Shown here one piece after another: positions 1 to 8,034 of a stretch of DNA of 64,000 bases (position 1 is its first letter; every line of letters starts with the position of its first letter). A program made the translations under genes and the position numbers. The notes below the pieces were generated by a model, which had not been told where the DNA came from, ran no database searches, and saw only the letters and a list, made by a program, of their open reading frames with translations. The stretch comes from Planktothrix paucivesiculata PCC 9631 (GTDB lineage: Bacteria > Cyanobacteriota > Cyanobacteriia > Cyanobacteriales > Microcoleaceae): positions 170,476-234,475 of the forward strand of contig NZ_LR735009.1 of assembly GCF_900009265.2 (NCBI RefSeq), read 5' to 3'.

Positions 1-1
1 T

Positions 2-409
2 AATAATATAATAACTTTAACTAGTTATGGTAAAGTATTAGCAGAATCTGGAAATAATCAAAAAGCTTGTGAAATTTTTGAGCAGTCTTTACAACTTGAA
101 CCTAAAAATACAAAAACTTTAACTAGTTATGGTAAAGCATTAGCAAAATCTGGAAATAATCAAAAAGCTTGTGAAATTTTTGAGCAGTCTTTACAACTTG
201 AACCTGATAATATAATAACTTTAACTAGCTATGGTAAAGCATTAGCAGAATCTGGTAATAATGAAAAAGCTTGTGAGATTTTTGAGCGGTCTTTAGAATG
301 TGAACCTAATGATATAAAAACTTTAACTAGTTATGGTAAAGCATTAGCAGAATCTGGTAATAATGAAAAATCTTGTGAGATTTTTGAGCGGTCTTTACAA
401 ATAAAACCT
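2..409 (+). repeat. Four 102-bp tandem TPR-coding units
   Basis: Units start at 2, 104, 206 and 308 and differ at only a few bases. Each encodes a 34-residue TPR containing SYGKALAESGNN and ACEIFEQSL. A diverged fifth unit follows. The array is cut by the window start, so copy number is unknown. The near-identity points to recent duplication or gene conversion. Confidence 0.85.
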
Positions 410-1864
410 GATGATCTTATTACCATAGCTAGATATGCTAATATTCTAAGTAAATATGGAAAAATTTTATCAGATGCTAGAGAATTTGAAAAAGCCTGTA
501 AAATTTATAAGCGATTATTACAAATAAAACCTGATAATTATATGTTTTTTATATACGCTAGATGTTTAGAGGAGTTGGGTAGATACACAGATGCCATATC
601 TCAACTTCAAGCGATAGATTTTGATAATCTCCCACAGTATCATGTAAATGTTATTCATATCATTTTAGGAAGACTTTACTATTGTCTGAAATCTTATGAA
701 CAGGGAGATAAATATTTTAATTTAGCAATTGCTAATTCAGATGATATAGAGCAGTCATTACTATTTAGTGCCAGAAGTATTTTGGCTCATAATCCTCATA
801 ATGAAACTGCTGTTAAGTTGTTACAACAGATTGCTGAGGAATCACCAAGCTACTCTCAAGCAATAGAAATTTTGACGCTAAATTTAAGTCAAGAAGACTA
901 CTTTAAAATGGTCAAATTAGATTACCAAAGTGGTTTAAATGACACCGAGATGCTGAATCGAGCAATTTATCATAAAATTGCCAATGAAATCAGCATTCTC
1001 AAAGGAATTGCTTACCGAATTTTGCGATTCTCTCAAGCAGAAGATCCTTTACTAACAGGTATCATTGCTGATATTGAAGATGTACTTGAAGAAGTTAACC
1101 ACCGCAGAGCATTAGAAAAATCTCAAATAGCAACTATTTCTGATGATGAATACGAGCAAATTTTAGAAATTATTTCCAAAACTGCTCATGATATTTCTGA
1201 CTTTGTTAATAACCAATTGGCAATTATTGAGTCTAAAACTAGACGTGCCATCAAAAAACTTGTTGTTGATGCTCCTCACTATCCACAATTTGAGAAACTA
1301 TTAGCACAGCTAGAATTAACTCAAGTTGCTCTCAGTGATCTTAAAGCAATTAACGAAGGGATCAAAATTAAAAATCATCACTTTAAAGTCAAAAAACTAT
1401 TTGAGAAATGGGAAGCTAACCCTAATATTGAGAATGCTTCCATTACTCTGGATATTCAAAATGGTGACGCAGAATTTAATGGTGATGAGGAGAAAATAAA
1501 AAGCATTATAAATGAATTATTAGAAAATTCTCTCAAACACAATGCCAAAAAACTAGATTTACGAATTTTGATGACAGCACAGGATGTTATTAATCCTTCA
1601 GGAATTCGTGGTGCTACTATTCCGGGTGAACAGAAATATCTATTAATTGAGTTTAGTGATGACGGTCAAGGAATTCCTTTAGATAAAAAGGATTGGATAT
1701 TTCAACCTCTAAAAACTACAGCAAGCGAAGGTCATGGTAGCGGTTTGGGATTATTTATCATCCGCAAAACATTAACGAAGATGAACGGATACATCCAAGA
1801 AACTGGATGGAAAGGAGCTAAATTTAAAATCTATATTCCCTACACAAAAGGCGAAAATATTTAA
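2..1864 (+). CDS. TPR-repeat sensor histidine kinase (5' end outside window)
   Basis: The frame is open from base 2 to the stop at 1864 with no start, so the gene begins upstream; 620 residues are visible. The first ~180 residues are TPR units of 34 residues, four of them nearly identical. The C-terminal part is a GHKL ATPase: N box NELLENSLKH, G1 box DDGQGIP, G2 box GSGLGLFI. A canonical H box is not obvious; His324 in YHKIANEISIL is the best phospho-acceptor candidate, and AHDISDFVN further on is an alternative. No membrane segment is visible, so a cytoplasmic kinase sensing through TPR contacts is inferred. The response-regulator gene starts 101 bp downstream and is the probable partner. 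The family is clear; the signal is unknown. Confidence 0.85.
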   Translation, partial: NNIITLTSYGKVLAESGNNQKACEIFEQSLQLEPKNTKTLTSYGKALAKSGNNQKACEIFEQSLQLEPDNIITLTSYGKALAESGNNEKACEIFERSLECEPNDIKTLTSYGKALAESGNNEKSCEIFERSLQIKPDDLITIARYANILSKYGKILSDAREFEKACKIYKRLLQIKPDNYMFFIYARCLEELGRYTDAISQLQAIDFDNLPQYHVNVIHIILGRLYYCLKSYEQGDKYFNLAIANSDDIEQSLLFSARSILAHNPHNETAVKLLQQIAEESPSYSQAIEILTLNLSQEDYFKMVKLDYQSGLNDTEMLNRAIYHKIANEISILKGIAYRILRFSQAEDPLLTGIIADIEDVLEEVNHRRALEKSQIATISDDEYEQILEIISKTAHDISDFVNNQLAIIESKTRRAIKKLVVDAPHYPQFEKLLAQLELTQVALSDLKAINEGIKIKNHHFKVKKLFEKWEANPNIENASITLDIQNGDAEFNGDEEKIKSIINELLENSLKHNAKKLDLRILMTAQDVINPSGIRGATIPGEQKYLLIEFSDDGQGIPLDKKDWIFQPLKTTASEGHGSGLGLFIIRKTLTKMNGYIQETGWKGAKFKIYIPYTKGENI

Positions 1865-1965
1865 TTTTGTTAGATTTGATATCAGTTGCAATATAGGGAT
1901 ATACTAGCTAGCAGTATAATTTAGTTTCTATTTTCCTGTTCTCAATCCCTTAAAATCACAGAATT

Positions 1966-3045
1966 ATGCAGACAGAAAACGTGCATTTGCTATTGGTAGA
2001 AGACAATTCTGGTTTCCTCAGTGAACTGGTGGATTGGTTGAATTATTACGGTTATCTTCATATTGAGACGGCTTCTAGTGTCGCTCAAGCAACAGAAAAG
2101 TTATGTAATCCTTTTGATGTCATTATTGCTGATATGCGGATGGAGCAAGATGACAGTGGATTTGCGATTGTTGAGCAGGTAAAAGCACTTAATCTTTCAT
2201 CAGTAGTAATTATCCTAACTGCTAATGATACTGTTATAGATTGCCGTAATGCGTTTAAATTTGGCGCTTGGGATTACATTTCTAAAAATATGCGGGGTAA
2301 TGTCTTTGATGCTGTACATGATTCTATTGAAGAAGCGATTACCTATTTTAATCGCTGGGGTAATGTCCACAATGAACAATGGATAACTGAGAATCTGGAA
2401 AGTTTAGAAAAAGATTACTGGGGAAAATACATTGCAGTTATTAATAAGACCGTGATCGAAACAGCAGATAAAGAAGATAGTCTCAACGCATTACTGGAGC
2501 AGCGAAAATTGAGACGATTTTTAACTACTATCAGAAAAATAGGTGATTTACAACCAATTTCCCAGCTTATAAAATTACCAGAAAGTCCAATATTAGAGTA
2601 CAAAAGCACTTTGCAATGGGATGTTAAACAAAATCGTAAAAATGAGGACTTGAGATTTAGTGTCCTCAAAACTATAGCCGCGTTTCTTAATTCTGAAGGG
2701 GGAACGTTAATTATTGGAGTTGAAGATAATGGTAATATTTTTGGTTTAGAGCAAGATTTGGCTTTACTTTCCAAAAGTTCTCAAGATCAATTTGAGCAGA
2801 CAATTGTGAATCTGATTTGCGATCGCATCGGTGCTGGATTTATGTCGTTAGTTACAGTTAGATTTGAGACTATAGACAGCAAAACAGTTTGTGCAATTAA
2901 TATCAGAAAGTCAGATATAATAGCTTTCATGCAAGGTAAAGATAAAAAACCAGAGCTTTATATTCGTGCTGGTAATACCTCAAAGTCTCTTGATATTTCA
3001 GAAACAGTAGAATTTTGTCTCAAGCGGAAGGGCTTACTACTATAA
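1966..3045 (+). CDS. Response regulator with C-terminal AlbA_2 (Schlafen-type) domain
   Basis: 359 residues. Residues 7-125 are a receiver domain with the acidic pair Glu12-Asp13, phospho-acceptor Asp56 (IIADMRM), Thr85 (ILTAND) and Lys107. A helical linker follows. From residue ~206 to ~330 comes an AlbA_2 domain, recognised by LEYKSTLQWD and by GGTLIIGVEDNGNIFGL near residue 245. No helix-turn-helix is seen. AlbA_2 domains occur in Schlafen-like proteins and in some bacterial regulators, and are thought to bind nucleic acid. The gene lies 101 bp behind the TPR kinase, so phosphorylation control of the AlbA_2 domain is inferred. The last codons and stop lie in a dispersed repeat, so the native C-terminus may have been altered. 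Confidence 0.85.
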   Translation: MQTENVHLLLVEDNSGFLSELVDWLNYYGYLHIETASSVAQATEKLCNPFDVIIADMRMEQDDSGFAIVEQVKALNLSSVVIILTANDTVIDCRNAFKFGAWDYISKNMRGNVFDAVHDSIEEAITYFNRWGNVHNEQWITENLESLEKDYWGKYIAVINKTVIETADKEDSLNALLEQRKLRRFLTTIRKIGDLQPISQLIKLPESPILEYKSTLQWDVKQNRKNEDLRFSVLKTIAAFLNSEGGTLIIGVEDNGNIFGLEQDLALLSKSSQDQFEQTIVNLICDRIGAGFMSLVTVRFETIDSKTVCAINIRKSDIIAFMQGKDKKPELYIRAGNTSKSLDISETVEFCLKRKGLLL

Positions 3046-3050
3046 TCCAT
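3027..3050. repeat. 24-bp direct repeat, copy 1
   Basis: Begins gaagggcttactac and matches 4058-4081 over all 24 bases. It covers the last codons and stop of the AlbA_2 regulator. The second copy is preceded by tagccct, forming the hairpin arm agccct/agggct of a common cyanobacterial dispersed repeat. Confidence 0.8.
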
Positions 3051-3056
3051 TTAGAT

Positions 3057-3992
3057 TCACTTAATTGTTTGTTCTAATCGATTAGCTAAGGCAATAATAT
3101 CATCTTTTCGGGCTATTTGTTCCACCCATTCTGAGGGAATATTATTAAACCCATAATAAATTCCGGCTAAACCTCCTGTGACTGCGGCTGTTGTGTCGGT
3201 ATCTTCTCCTAAATTAACAGCTTTGAGAACTGCTTCTGAGTATGAAGATGTTGTTAATAAACACCATAACGAGGCTTCTAAAGTATGAATAACATAACCG
3301 CCCGATTGAATTTCATCAATTGATAACTGGTCAATATTACCTCTAAAAATGCGGTCAAACCGAGAAGATTCTACGGTTAAACTAGGATGATAATAAATCG
3401 GTTTTACGGCTTCTATACCTTGAAGATAGGCGGATTTCAGGTCTAATCCTTGGAGTAATTTAACCGCAATACTAATATAAATTCCGCAGGCAATTTGGGA
3501 ACGAATATGAGCGTGTGTTAAACAGGAACATTCATGCACCCACTGGATTAATTGATAGAATGACACGGAAGAATATAAATAAGCCATGGGCAAAATCCGC
3601 ATCAAAGAACCATTGCCATTGCTACGTTCATCGGTTTCTCCCGCTTCCACTGGATTTACCCCATTTTGGAGGTTTTTAATTGCGTTATTAGTGGTTCCTC
3701 CAATATCAAATATAACGCCATGGGCTGCCCATTCTTGATGATAGCGCCAACGACAAAAAGATGCCGCGATCGCTTTTAAATTATAGCCCTGACAGAGACT
3801 ATCTGCTAAACACAACATCAAGGAACTATCATCCGACCAAGTACCCGGGGGTTGTCGATGGGTTCCATAGCCTGTCATCATTGTGATGGGGTTTTTTAGA
3901 CGTTCTTGGCGACTGGTAAATTCCACCGGAACACCCAACGCATCCCCCACACAAACCCCGATTAAACCCGACAAAATTACTGATTTTTTCAT
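3057..3992 (-). CDS. ADP-ribosylglycohydrolase family protein (DraG-like)
   Basis: 311 residues, normal for the family, which removes ADP-ribose from proteins or hydrolyses ADP-ribosyl compounds with a binuclear metal site. Metal-site motifs are present: GVCVGDALG at the N-terminus, GTWSDDSSLM with Asp54-Asp55, GNGSLMRILP in the middle, and GEDTDTTAA with Asp264, Asp266 and Thr267 near the end. No nitrogenase or DraT gene lies nearby, so the classical dinitrogenase-reductase substrate is not supported; the substrate is unknown. It runs convergent to the regulator gene, 11 bp apart, and is bracketed by a 24-bp direct repeat. Confidence 0.88.
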   Translation of the reverse strand: MKKSVILSGLIGVCVGDALGVPVEFTSRQERLKNPITMMTGYGTHRQPPGTWSDDSSLMLCLADSLCQGYNLKAIAASFCRWRYHQEWAAHGVIFDIGGTTNNAIKNLQNGVNPVEAGETDERSNGNGSLMRILPMAYLYSSVSFYQLIQWVHECSCLTHAHIRSQIACGIYISIAVKLLQGLDLKSAYLQGIEAVKPIYYHPSLTVESSRFDRIFRGNIDQLSIDEIQSGGYVIHTLEASLWCLLTTSSYSEAVLKAVNLGEDTDTTAAVTGGLAGIYYGFNNIPSEWVEQIARKDDIIALANRLEQTIK

Positions 3993-4057
3993 ATTAAAAT
4001 CCTTTTATAGTAATCCTAATTTAGACTCAAAAGTCAATAGGAAAAACCGTTAGCCCT

Positions 4058-4081
4058 GAAGGGCTTACTACTATAATCCAT
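4058..4081. repeat. 24-bp direct repeat, copy 2
   Basis: Identical to 3027-3050. The minus-strand stop codon of the SLC13-type transporter gene (4071-4073) lies inside it, so both flanking genes end in this element. Confidence 0.8.
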
Positions 4082-5864
4082 ATAGCCAAATAATTAATAA
4101 GGGGGTAATTATAGCTAAGATTATACTCAAGGGAGCACCTACCCGGGTAAAGTCGAAAAATTTATATCCTCCGGGGCTATAAACCATTGTATTAGTTTGA
4201 TAACCAATGGGAGTCATATAACTATTAGAAGCCGCAAAAGTTACCGCATACATAAAAGCAAAGGGATTTAAACTTAATGCAACCGCAACTTTTACCGCAA
4301 CGGGAATCATCAATACAACCGTGGCATTATTAGAAAGAACTTCTGTCAGAATGGATGTGGCAATATAGAATAATAATAATATCCAATAACCCGATAAGTT
4401 GCCTCCCAAACCTACTAAAGTATCCGCTAACCATTGGGTCGCACCGGATTTATCCATCGCTATTCCTAATGGAATTAATCCCGCTAAGAGAAATATCACA
4501 TCCCAACGCACAGAACCATAAATTTCTCCGGGTTTGAGACATCCGGTAATTACCATTAAAATTACACCCGCTAAAGCACTAACTAAAATGGGCATAATTT
4601 CAAAGGCTGCTAGAATAATAACCCCCAAAACGATCCCCAGAGCAATCCAGGCTTTATCCTGTCTCAGTGTTTCTACATCTCGTTCTTCTAAAACCAGAAG
4701 TTCTCGGGTGGTTTGTAACCCAATAAAACTTTGTTTTGGCCCTTGAAGTAATAATAAATCTCCAAATCGGAGGGTAACTTTCCCTAATCGCCCTTGAACT
4801 AATTCTGAACCTCGACGAATGGCTAAAACCGTGGCGTTGTAGCGTTGACGGAATCTTAAATCTTTTAAAGTGGTTCCGATTAACCGAGAATTGGATAAAA
4901 TCAAAACTTCGGCTATTTTTTCCTGTCCAGAACTCAAAATAGTTTCTAAAGATTCTTCCTTAAATTTAACATCGGGAAGAATATCTAAGCCTTTTTCATC
5001 TCTAATTTTTAGTAAATCTTCTCGACTACTTCTAACAATTAAAATATCTCCGACACTTAATATTTTATCAGCCAAAGGTTGAGCAAACCGCATATTATTC
5101 TGAATCAATTCTAACACATCTAAGTCAAATTTGCGTTGAATTTCACTCTCTTTAAGGGTTTGTCCCACTAAGCTAGAACGGGGGGTAATGACTAATTCAC
5201 TCACATAATCTTTTAAACCATATTCGGCTTGCAGAATATCAAAATTTGCGGGTTTGCGGTCGGGGAGAAGTCGAGGGGCAACCACAGCTAAATAAACAAT
5301 CCCAATCGTAAAAGTAATAATTCCTAATACAGTAAACTGAAATAACTGAAATTCCCCATATCCCATTTGTTTGGAAATACCACTTGCTAAAACGTTTGTT
5401 GAAGTCCCAATAACCGTAATCATCCCCCCCAAAACCGTCGAATAGGATAGAGGAATTAATAATTTAGAGGGGGAAATTTTTTGTTTGCGACACCAATCTT
5501 CGACAATCGGCAAGAAAATTGCAACAACGGCGGTATTATTAATAAAAGCAGTAATCGGCCCAACAATTAACCCCATGACTAAAATTTGTTGGCTGGCTGT
5601 TGTTCCTCCCCATTTCAATAACCAATCTCGAACGGTTTGTACTACCCCGGTTCTTGTAATTCCAGCACTTAAAATAAACATTGCCATCACCGTAATGGTG
5701 GCGGAGTTACCAAACCCGGATATTCCTTCCTCGGGTGTGACTAACCTCAAAAGCATTAAAACAACGGTGACAGTAAGCGCCGTTAAATCAACAGGAAGCC
5801 ACTCAAAAATGAAGGCAATTAAAGCTAGAATAACAATCCCAAGTGTTAGAACAATGTTCGTCAT
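4071..5864 (-). CDS. SLC13/DASS-family permease with two RCK_C (TrkA_C) domains
   Basis: 597 residues. The N-terminal ~195 and C-terminal ~190 residues are hydrophobic and form the two halves of a divalent anion:sodium symporter fold (NNTAVVAIFLPIV in the first half; EVLSNNATVVLMIPVA in the second). Between them, about residues 205-375, lie two RCK_C-type soluble modules (SLVGQTLKES and LIGTTLKDLRF begin them). This is the layout of cyanobacterial and algal SLC13 permeases related to sulfate transporters such as Chlamydomonas SLT/SAC1. The substrate, sulfate or a dicarboxylate, cannot be read from sequence. No partner genes are adjacent. Confidence 0.87.
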   Translation of the reverse strand: MTNIVLTLGIVILALIAFIFEWLPVDLTALTVTVVLMLLRLVTPEEGISGFGNSATITVMAMFILSAGITRTGVVQTVRDWLLKWGGTTASQQILVMGLIVGPITAFINNTAVVAIFLPIVEDWCRKQKISPSKLLIPLSYSTVLGGMITVIGTSTNVLASGISKQMGYGEFQLFQFTVLGIITFTIGIVYLAVVAPRLLPDRKPANFDILQAEYGLKDYVSELVITPRSSLVGQTLKESEIQRKFDLDVLELIQNNMRFAQPLADKILSVGDILIVRSSREDLLKIRDEKGLDILPDVKFKEESLETILSSGQEKIAEVLILSNSRLIGTTLKDLRFRQRYNATVLAIRRGSELVQGRLGKVTLRFGDLLLLQGPKQSFIGLQTTRELLVLEERDVETLRQDKAWIALGIVLGVIILAAFEIMPILVSALAGVILMVITGCLKPGEIYGSVRWDVIFLLAGLIPLGIAMDKSGATQWLADTLVGLGGNLSGYWILLLFYIATSILTEVLSNNATVVLMIPVAVKVAVALSLNPFAFMYAVTFAASNSYMTPIGYQTNTMVYSPGGYKFFDFTRVGAPLSIILAIITPLLIIWLYGL

Positions 5865-5900
5865 GTGAGTGAAATCAGGTGTTGATTTTGTGTTTTTGGT

Positions 5901-5999
5901 TAGGGTTAGGGAACAGGGAACAGGGAACAGGGAACAGGTTATAGGTTATAGGTTATAGGGAATAGGGAATAGGGAATAGGGAATAGGTTATAGGTTATA
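5901..5999. repeat. Short tandem repeats (cagggaa, taggtta, tagggaa)
   Basis: Consecutive runs of 7-bp motifs: gggaaca, ggttata and gggaata. They fill the gap upstream of the SLC13 permease gene. The same motifs recur near 29496 and 56600. Confidence 0.85.
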
Positions 6000-6000
6000 C

Positions 6001-6062
6001 TCTGCTCCCCCTGCTCCCCCTGCCTCCCCTGCTCCCCCTGCTCCCCCTGCCTCCCCTGCTCC
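6001..6062. repeat. GC-rich ctccccctg tandem repeat
   Basis: Repeats of ctgctccccctgc and its variant ctgcctcccc, ending at the stop of the nucleoside transporter gene. The reverse-complement motif (gggagcaggg) recurs at about 56478-56525. Confidence 0.85.
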
Positions 6063-6063
6063 A

Positions 6064-7554
6064 TTAAGACTTAGGAGAGGGAGAAACAGTCGGTTTCGGA
6101 GAAGGACTGACTTTAGGCGCGGGAGTTGGGGCGGGGGAAACCGTTGTATTTGGGGCTGCTGGCGTACTGACGGCCGGAGGAGTGGCCGCGGGTTCTCCCA
6201 TAATGCTGGGATTTCCATTATCGTAGAATCCAGCTAAACAGGCAATCATCATCGTGGCTAAGGTTCCCCCCAATAGGGCTTTCCAACCCAATTCGGAAAT
6301 ATCTTTCCGGCGGGAGGGGACTAAACCGACCATTCCGCCGACGAAAATTCCCACGGAAGCAACATGGGCAAAACCCGATAAAGCATAACTCACAATTAAC
6401 ACGGTTCTCGGGGTAATTGACCCGGCTTTGGCGGCTTCTGCTAAGGCTTGATAGGGGGGAATGGCTGTTTCTAATAAACGACGACCAATAATTACTGAAG
6501 CTGTCCAAGAATCCTCAAAGGGAACTCCAGTTAAAATGGTTACAGGATAAAAAATAAATCCCAAAATATTCGCTAAAGTGACAACTTGAAAAAAGTCTCC
6601 GACTGGACTTGGTAATAAACCCAACCAAGCTGAAAATTGATTAACCAAAGACAGTAATCCCAAAATTAAGATTAAAATCGCAGCAATGGCAACGGACATT
6701 TTTACGCCATCTAATGCGCCAATAATTGCTGAATCTAGGGGACTAACTCGTTCTATAAGTTCACCGCCAACGGTTTCTAATTCAGGTTTTTCACCTTCAT
6801 GCGTAATTAAGTTTTCTTCGGTTTTTTCTTCGGGGAGCATCCCTAATGTTAGGGGTCTTTCGGTTTCAGGAACTAAAATTTTAGAAATGACAAAACAGGC
6901 GGGAATAGCCATAATAGAAGCGGAAACTAAATGCCCTAAAATATTAGGAAAAACTGGTTTCAAAAAACTAACATAAATGGCTAAAGTTGAGGAAGCAGCC
7001 GTTCCAAAACAACAGGTTAAAATGGCACATAATTCTGAACGGGTCATTTTTTCTAAATAGGGCTTGACCACAATAGCCGCTTCAATTCCGACAAAAATAT
7101 TTGCTGCGCCGCTTAAGGCTTCCGCTCCACTTAAGCGCATGGTTTTATAGAATAACTTGGCAAAAACATTCGTTATAACTTGAATCACCCCTAAGTTATA
7201 TAATAGTGCCATTAAACCGGAGAAAAAGATCACCGTGGGTAAGGCGCGAAAGGCAAAAATATAACCTAAATTGACATCGGGAGTTTGTCCGGGAAGGGGA
7301 ACAATATTTTTTCCAAAGACAAATCTAGCCCCGGTATCCGCAGCATAAAATAAACTATCGAGAAGACTACTAAACCATTCTAAGGCCGTTCTCGTGGGTG
7401 GAAATAGAAAGACCAGAAAGGCTAAAACTAACTGTAGGCCAATCCCTAAACCCATGGTTCGCCAGGGGACAACTCGTCTATCTTCTGAAAATAACCAAGC
7501 AATAAAGCAAAGGCCAAAAATTCCTAAAAATGAAATCAGATTCAAGTAAGTCAT
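6064..7554 (-). CDS. nupC: Concentrative nucleoside transporter (NupC/CNT family)
   Basis: 496 residues. CNT proteins take up nucleosides with Na+ or H+. The core is recognisable: FVGIEAAIVVKPYLEKMTR, LTCCFGTAASSTLAIYVSF and YALSGFAHVASVGIFVGG are the conserved substrate and cation-binding segments, set among about ten membrane helices. An acidic, soluble insertion of about 45 residues sits in the middle. The C-terminus carries a ~50-residue Pro/Ala/Ser/Thr/Lys tail (SPSPKPTVSPSPKS) that is not part of the fold and abuts the GC-rich repeat, so it may have grown from repeat DNA. The start follows upstream sequence without an evident Shine-Dalgarno. Confidence 0.9.
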   Translation of the reverse strand: MTYLNLISFLGIFGLCFIAWLFSEDRRVVPWRTMGLGIGLQLVLAFLVFLFPPTRTALEWFSSLLDSLFYAADTGARFVFGKNIVPLPGQTPDVNLGYIFAFRALPTVIFFSGLMALLYNLGVIQVITNVFAKLFYKTMRLSGAEALSGAANIFVGIEAAIVVKPYLEKMTRSELCAILTCCFGTAASSTLAIYVSFLKPVFPNILGHLVSASIMAIPACFVISKILVPETERPLTLGMLPEEKTEENLITHEGEKPELETVGGELIERVSPLDSAIIGALDGVKMSVAIAAILILILGLLSLVNQFSAWLGLLPSPVGDFFQVVTLANILGFIFYPVTILTGVPFEDSWTASVIIGRRLLETAIPPYQALAEAAKAGSITPRTVLIVSYALSGFAHVASVGIFVGGMVGLVPSRRKDISELGWKALLGGTLATMMIACLAGFYDNGNPSIMGEPAATPPAVSTPAAPNTTVSPAPTPAPKVSPSPKPTVSPSPKS

Positions 7555-8034
7555 AAGTATTTTTGGAGGGATTTATGGTATAGGACAGGAAACACTAAAA
7601 CACAGGAATAGAAATTCTTAATAGAATATTCTAGTTTGATAATTTGGAATACTACTATAGTGGATTTGAGTCTGGTGATAGACATTGACTCCCAAGGACA
7701 ACTAGGATAGGGAGTCCCCAACTCAGGACTACATCCAAGGGGATAGGAATAAATAGCACTCGGTACTATATTATCCCCACTCTATTGATTGTTTGCTGAT
7801 TTCGGTGTGCCTTTTGTTCTTGTGCAAACCTACCATTAACCCCGTTAAACGTCAATGTTGGTGAATTAAGGAATTATAAATGGAATTAGGATGGCTATAT
7901 CTATTTCGGTTCAGTTTATCCTAACCTCACAAATAAAATCAGGGTTTCTTCTATTACCCATTACCCATTACCCATTACCCATTACCCATTACCCATTACC
8001 CATTCGTAATTCGTAATTCGTAATTCGTAATTAC
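7555..8034. other. 480-bp intergenic region with stem-loop and tandem repeats
   Basis: No convincing gene. It serves as the 5' region of the minus-strand nucleoside transporter. A perfect 7-bp inverted repeat (gactccc/gggagtc, 7687-7693 and 7710-7716) lies about 135-160 bp upstream of the transporter start. 7953-8032 holds tandem repeats. Confidence 0.6.
7953..8032. repeat. Tandem repeats attaccc and gtaattc
   Basis: A run of a 7-bp unit (tacccat) passes directly into a run of another 7-bp unit (cgtaatt). The same units recur at 37360-37430, 41175-41212, 53610-53640, 56580-56620 and 58100-58190. Confidence 0.88.

Noticed and set aside
3057-3992. Nitrogenase regulation by DraG
   Set aside because: Motifs fit the hydrolase family, but no DraT or nif gene is in the window, so that role is not claimed.
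4355-5868. Plus-strand frames opposite the SLC13 permease
   Set aside because: Low-complexity shadows of a strongly coding minus strand; no start context.
7555-7950. 6S RNA or riboswitch upstream of the nucleoside transporter
   Set aside because: Only one short stem was found; no conserved element of a known RNA family could be recognised by eye.
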